NCBI GenBank assembly: GCA_017519965.1
Contig: JAFWRK010000047.1
Span: 1-14,841 of the forward strand
Direction of reading: 5' to 3'
From: Bacilli bacterium
GTDB taxonomy: Bacteria; Bacillota_I; Bacilli_A; RF39; UBA660
Length of the DNA stretch: 14,841 bases
The position numbers and the translations under genes were made by a program. How positions within the stretch are numbered: position 1 is the stretch's first letter; every line of letters begins with the position of its first letter. The notes beneath the pieces were generated by a model. It was given only the letters and a program-made list of their open reading frames with translations. It had not been told where the DNA came from and searched no databases. Positions 12,244-14,841 of the stretch are shown one piece after another.

Positions 12244-14739
12244 ATGCAATTTTTACGAAAATTGTTTGATCATGAGTATAAAGAATTAAAAAGATTTGAA
12301 GTTTTAGCTAATCAAATAATGGACTTAGATGAAGAATATTCTAAATTAACTGATACTGAATTACAAAATAAAACAGATGAGTTTAAAGAAAGACTTCAAA
12401 ATGGAGAAACATTAGATGATATATTAGTAGAAGCATTTGCAACTGCTAGAGAAGCATCATTCCGTGTAATTGGTGAAAAACATTACTACGTGCAAATATT
12501 AGGTGGTTTAGCTATTCACTTTGGTAATATAGCAGAAATGAAAACTGGTGAAGGTAAAACATTAACAGCTGTACTTCCTGCATATTTAAATGCCCTAACA
12601 GGAGAAGGAGTTCATATAATTACAGTTAATGAATATCTAGCTGGTCGTGATGCTGAATGGATGGGTGGAATACATAGATTCCTAGGTTTAACAGTAGGAG
12701 TAAATGGAAGAGACTTATCGCCAAAAGAAAAACAAGAAGCATATAATTGTGATATCTTATACTCTACAAATAATGAAATAGGATTCGACTACTTAAGAGA
12801 TAACATGGTAGTTAGAAAAGAAAATAGAGTTCAAAGAAAATTAAACTTTGCTATTGTCGATGAAGTAGACTCAGTATTAATAGATGAAGCAAGAACTCCA
12901 TTAATTATAAGTGGAGGAGAAATGAAATCAGCTAATTTATATATAGATGCTGATAGATTTGCTAAAAGCTTAAAAGAAAATACTGATTACATATATGATG
13001 AAAAAACTAAGAGTGTTAATTTAACTGATTCAGGTTCTGAAAAAGCAGAAAAAACATTTAGAGTAAAGAATTTATATGAAATAGAAAATTCATCATTATT
13101 ACATTATATTAATCAAGCATTAAGAGCTAATTATTCAATGAGAAAAGATGTAGATTATGTAGTACAAGATGGAGAAGTAATTATAGTAGATCAATTTACA
13201 GGTCGTCTACAAAAAGGTAGAGCATTCTCAGATGGATTACATCAAGCAATAGAAGCTAAAGAAGGAGTTAATATAAATCAAGAAACTAAGACTTTAGCTA
13301 CTATTACATTCCAAAACTTATTCAGAATGTATAATAAATTATCTGGTATGACAGGTACTGCTAAAACAGAAGAAGAAGAATTTAGAAATATCTATAATAT
13401 GTATGTTATAGAAATACCTACAAATAAACCAGTAATAAGAATAGATGCTCCAGATTTAGTATATGCTACAAAAGAAGCTAAATATAAAGCAATAGTTGAA
13501 TTTGTAAAAGAAAGATACAATAAAGGACAACCAGTATTAATTGGTACAATTGCTATTGAAACATCAGAATTAATTAGTAATTTATTAAAACAAGCTAAAA
13601 TTCCACATGAAATATTAAATGCTAAGAACCATGCTCGTGAAGCAGAAATAATATCTAAAATAGGACAAAATAAATCTGTAACTATAGCTACAAATATGGC
13701 TGGTCGTGGTACAGATATAAAACTATCTGATGAAATTAGAGAATTAGGTGGATTATGTGTAGTAGGAACAGAACGTCATGAATCACGTCGTATCGACAAT
13801 CAGTTAAGAGGACGTTCAGGACGTCAAGGAGATCCAGGATATACACAATTCTTCGTATCAATGAAAGATGATTTAATGGTACGTTTCGGTTCAGATAGAA
13901 TAGGTGGAATGTTAGAAAACCTAGGATTAGGAGATCAAGCTATTCAAAGTAAAACATTCACTAATTCAATAGGAACAGCACAAAAAAGAGTTGAAGGAAA
14001 TAACTTTGATATAAGAAAGAATTTACTACAATATGATGACGTAATGAATAACCAAAGAGAAATTATTTATGAAAAAAGAAATAAAATCTTAGATAGTGAA
14101 AGCATTCATGAAATGGTTTTATCAACTTTTAGACATCACGTAGAAGACTTAGTTAATTCACACCTAGCTCCTGAAGGACTATTAACAGATAAAGATTATG
14201 AAGAAATTACAGAGTTTGCTAATGGAAACTTATTAGCTAAAGATATCAAAGAAAAAGATATTAAAGGTAAACAACCAGAAGAAGTAATTGATATTATTAG
14301 TAAATTAGTAATAAATGAATATGAAGAAAAAATTAAACCAGTTCCACAAGAATTAACTGATGAATTTGAAAAAGTAATTACACTACAAGTATTAGATAAT
14401 TACTGGATGGAACATATTAATACAATGTCTCATTTAAGAGAGGGTATTCATTTAAGAGGATATGCTCAAGAAGATCCATTACGTGCATATACAATGGAAG
14501 GTTTTGACTTATTTGATAATATGCTACAAAAAGTAGATAAAGATATATCTATCTTCTTATTAAAAGCAGAAGTAAGACAAAATCAAGAGAGAAAAGAAAC
14601 AACAAAAAAACAAATAACTAATGATCCAGACAAAGGAGAAGTTAAGCAACAACCAAAAAGAGCAAAGAAGAAAGTAGGAAGAAATGACCCTTGTCCATGT
14701 GGAAGTGGTAAGAAATATAAACAATGCCACGGAAAGTAG
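12244..14739 (+). CDS. secA: Preprotein translocase ATPase SecA
   Basis: SecA uses ATP hydrolysis to push unfolded proteins through the SecYEG channel. The 831-residue protein is close to the length of Bacillus SecA (about 840). It has Walker A in MKTGEGKT (99-106) and Walker B in VDEVDSVLIDEARTPLI (Asp206-Glu207). The preprotein-binding region lies at about 225-370, followed by the second motor domain with TNMAGRGTDIKL and QLRGRSGRQGD. The helical scaffold and wing domains come next. The C-terminus is the zinc-binding tail with Cys817, Cys819, Cys828 and His829 in DPCPCGSGKKYKQCH. That tail binds SecB or ribosomes in other bacteria. No sign of damage is visible. In many Bacillota prfB follows, but its start is not seen in the 102 bases left. 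Confidence 0.98.
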   Translation: MQFLRKLFDHEYKELKRFEVLANQIMDLDEEYSKLTDTELQNKTDEFKERLQNGETLDDILVEAFATAREASFRVIGEKHYYVQILGGLAIHFGNIAEMKTGEGKTLTAVLPAYLNALTGEGVHIITVNEYLAGRDAEWMGGIHRFLGLTVGVNGRDLSPKEKQEAYNCDILYSTNNEIGFDYLRDNMVVRKENRVQRKLNFAIVDEVDSVLIDEARTPLIISGGEMKSANLYIDADRFAKSLKENTDYIYDEKTKSVNLTDSGSEKAEKTFRVKNLYEIENSSLLHYINQALRANYSMRKDVDYVVQDGEVIIVDQFTGRLQKGRAFSDGLHQAIEAKEGVNINQETKTLATITFQNLFRMYNKLSGMTGTAKTEEEEFRNIYNMYVIEIPTNKPVIRIDAPDLVYATKEAKYKAIVEFVKERYNKGQPVLIGTIAIETSELISNLLKQAKIPHEILNAKNHAREAEIISKIGQNKSVTIATNMAGRGTDIKLSDEIRELGGLCVVGTERHESRRIDNQLRGRSGRQGDPGYTQFFVSMKDDLMVRFGSDRIGGMLENLGLGDQAIQSKTFTNSIGTAQKRVEGNNFDIRKNLLQYDDVMNNQREIIYEKRNKILDSESIHEMVLSTFRHHVEDLVNSHLAPEGLLTDKDYEEITEFANGNLLAKDIKEKDIKGKQPEEVIDIISKLVINEYEEKIKPVPQELTDEFEKVITLQVLDNYWMEHINTMSHLREGIHLRGYAQEDPLRAYTMEGFDLFDNMLQKVDKDISIFLLKAEVRQNQERKETTKKQITNDPDKGEVKQQPKRAKKKVGRNDPCPCGSGKKYKQCHGK

Positions 14740-14749
14740 CATAAAATAA

Positions 14750-14822
14750 GGGTTTGCGAGTGATAATGTTCGCAAAATCCACTACTTAAAATGGTAAATG
14801 TTCGCAAAAAGTTCGCATAAAA
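14750..14822. repeat. GTTCGCA repeats and hairpin after secA
   Basis: GTTCGCA occurs at 14768-14774, 14800-14806 and 14811-14817. The first copy lies within TTCGCAAAA and pairs with an inverted TTTGCGA (14753-14759 with 14770-14776), extended through a bulge to GG/CC. Repeat starts are 32 and 11 bases apart, close to three turns and one turn of DNA. No T-run follows the hairpin on the + strand, so it is not a typical secA terminator. Read on the - strand it is followed by TTATTTTAT and could end a convergent transcript. Nothing else recognisable lies in 14740-14841. A recombinase, replication or repressor binding site are all possible. Confidence 0.5.
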
Positions 14823-14841
14823 AATATTTTGAGATTATTCA

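Noticed and set aside
14560..14807. Two overlapping minus-strand open frames at the 3' end of secA
   Set aside because: They are the complement of a conserved secA tail, have no ribosome binding site or family resemblance, and their composition mirrors the coding strand.
1..14841. CRISPR arrays, tRNA or rRNA genes, insertion sequences or toxin-antitoxin genes
   Set aside because: No regularly spaced repeats of array type, no tRNA-like cloverleaf, no transposase and no small paired genes were seen on either strand.

Overview
The window is a strongly AT-rich stretch of bacterial chromosome. Every intact gene lies on the + strand, and intergenic gaps are short. The standard genetic code applies: TGG encodes Trp and TGA is used as a stop. 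Gene content and order point to a spore-forming, Gram-positive Bacillota of the Bacilli or Erysipelotrichia type. The evidence is SpoIIR, SpoIIQ, Mbl, TagO, long-form HPF, a candidate RpoE delta tail, and Bacillus-like gene neighbourhoods. No species can be named from the sequence alone.

Layout. (1) 1-2130: an acidic C-terminal tail, probably RNA polymerase delta, then prfA-prmC, which encode release factor 1 and the methyltransferase that modifies its GGQ glutamine. (2) 2133-2651: spoIIR, starting three bases after the T-run of a terminator hairpin. (3) 2719-4902: fba-murA under a good sigma-A promoter. (4) 4946-5970: a membrane-anchored SGNH/GDSL-type protein, then rpmE (L31) with its own promoter and a leader hairpin. 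(5) 6007-6696: rpiB and a DUF1146 membrane protein overlapping by one base. (6) 6697-8456: spoIIQ and mbl. (7) 8460-10209: tagO and hpf. (8) 10228-12212: an orphan hybrid histidine kinase. (9) 12212-14739: secA. The last 102 bases hold no visible gene. They carry a repeated GTTCGCA motif that looks unlike the rest of the window.

The genes serve translation (prfA, prmC, rpmE, hpf), envelope construction (murA, mbl, tagO, secA), central carbon metabolism (fba, rpiB), and signalling between the two spore compartments (spoIIR, spoIIQ). Nearly every transcription unit ends in a compact hairpin overlapping its stop codon. The next unit usually begins with an extended -10 (TGn) promoter a few bases later.

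The signals most worth a second look are: paired, convergent DnaA-box-like sequences inside prmC and rpiB, built with codons the genes otherwise avoid; the helically phased GTTCGCA repeats after secA; and the hairpin against the spoIIR start codon. No complete new defence or mobile system is visible. Most of the window is conserved housekeeping sequence.
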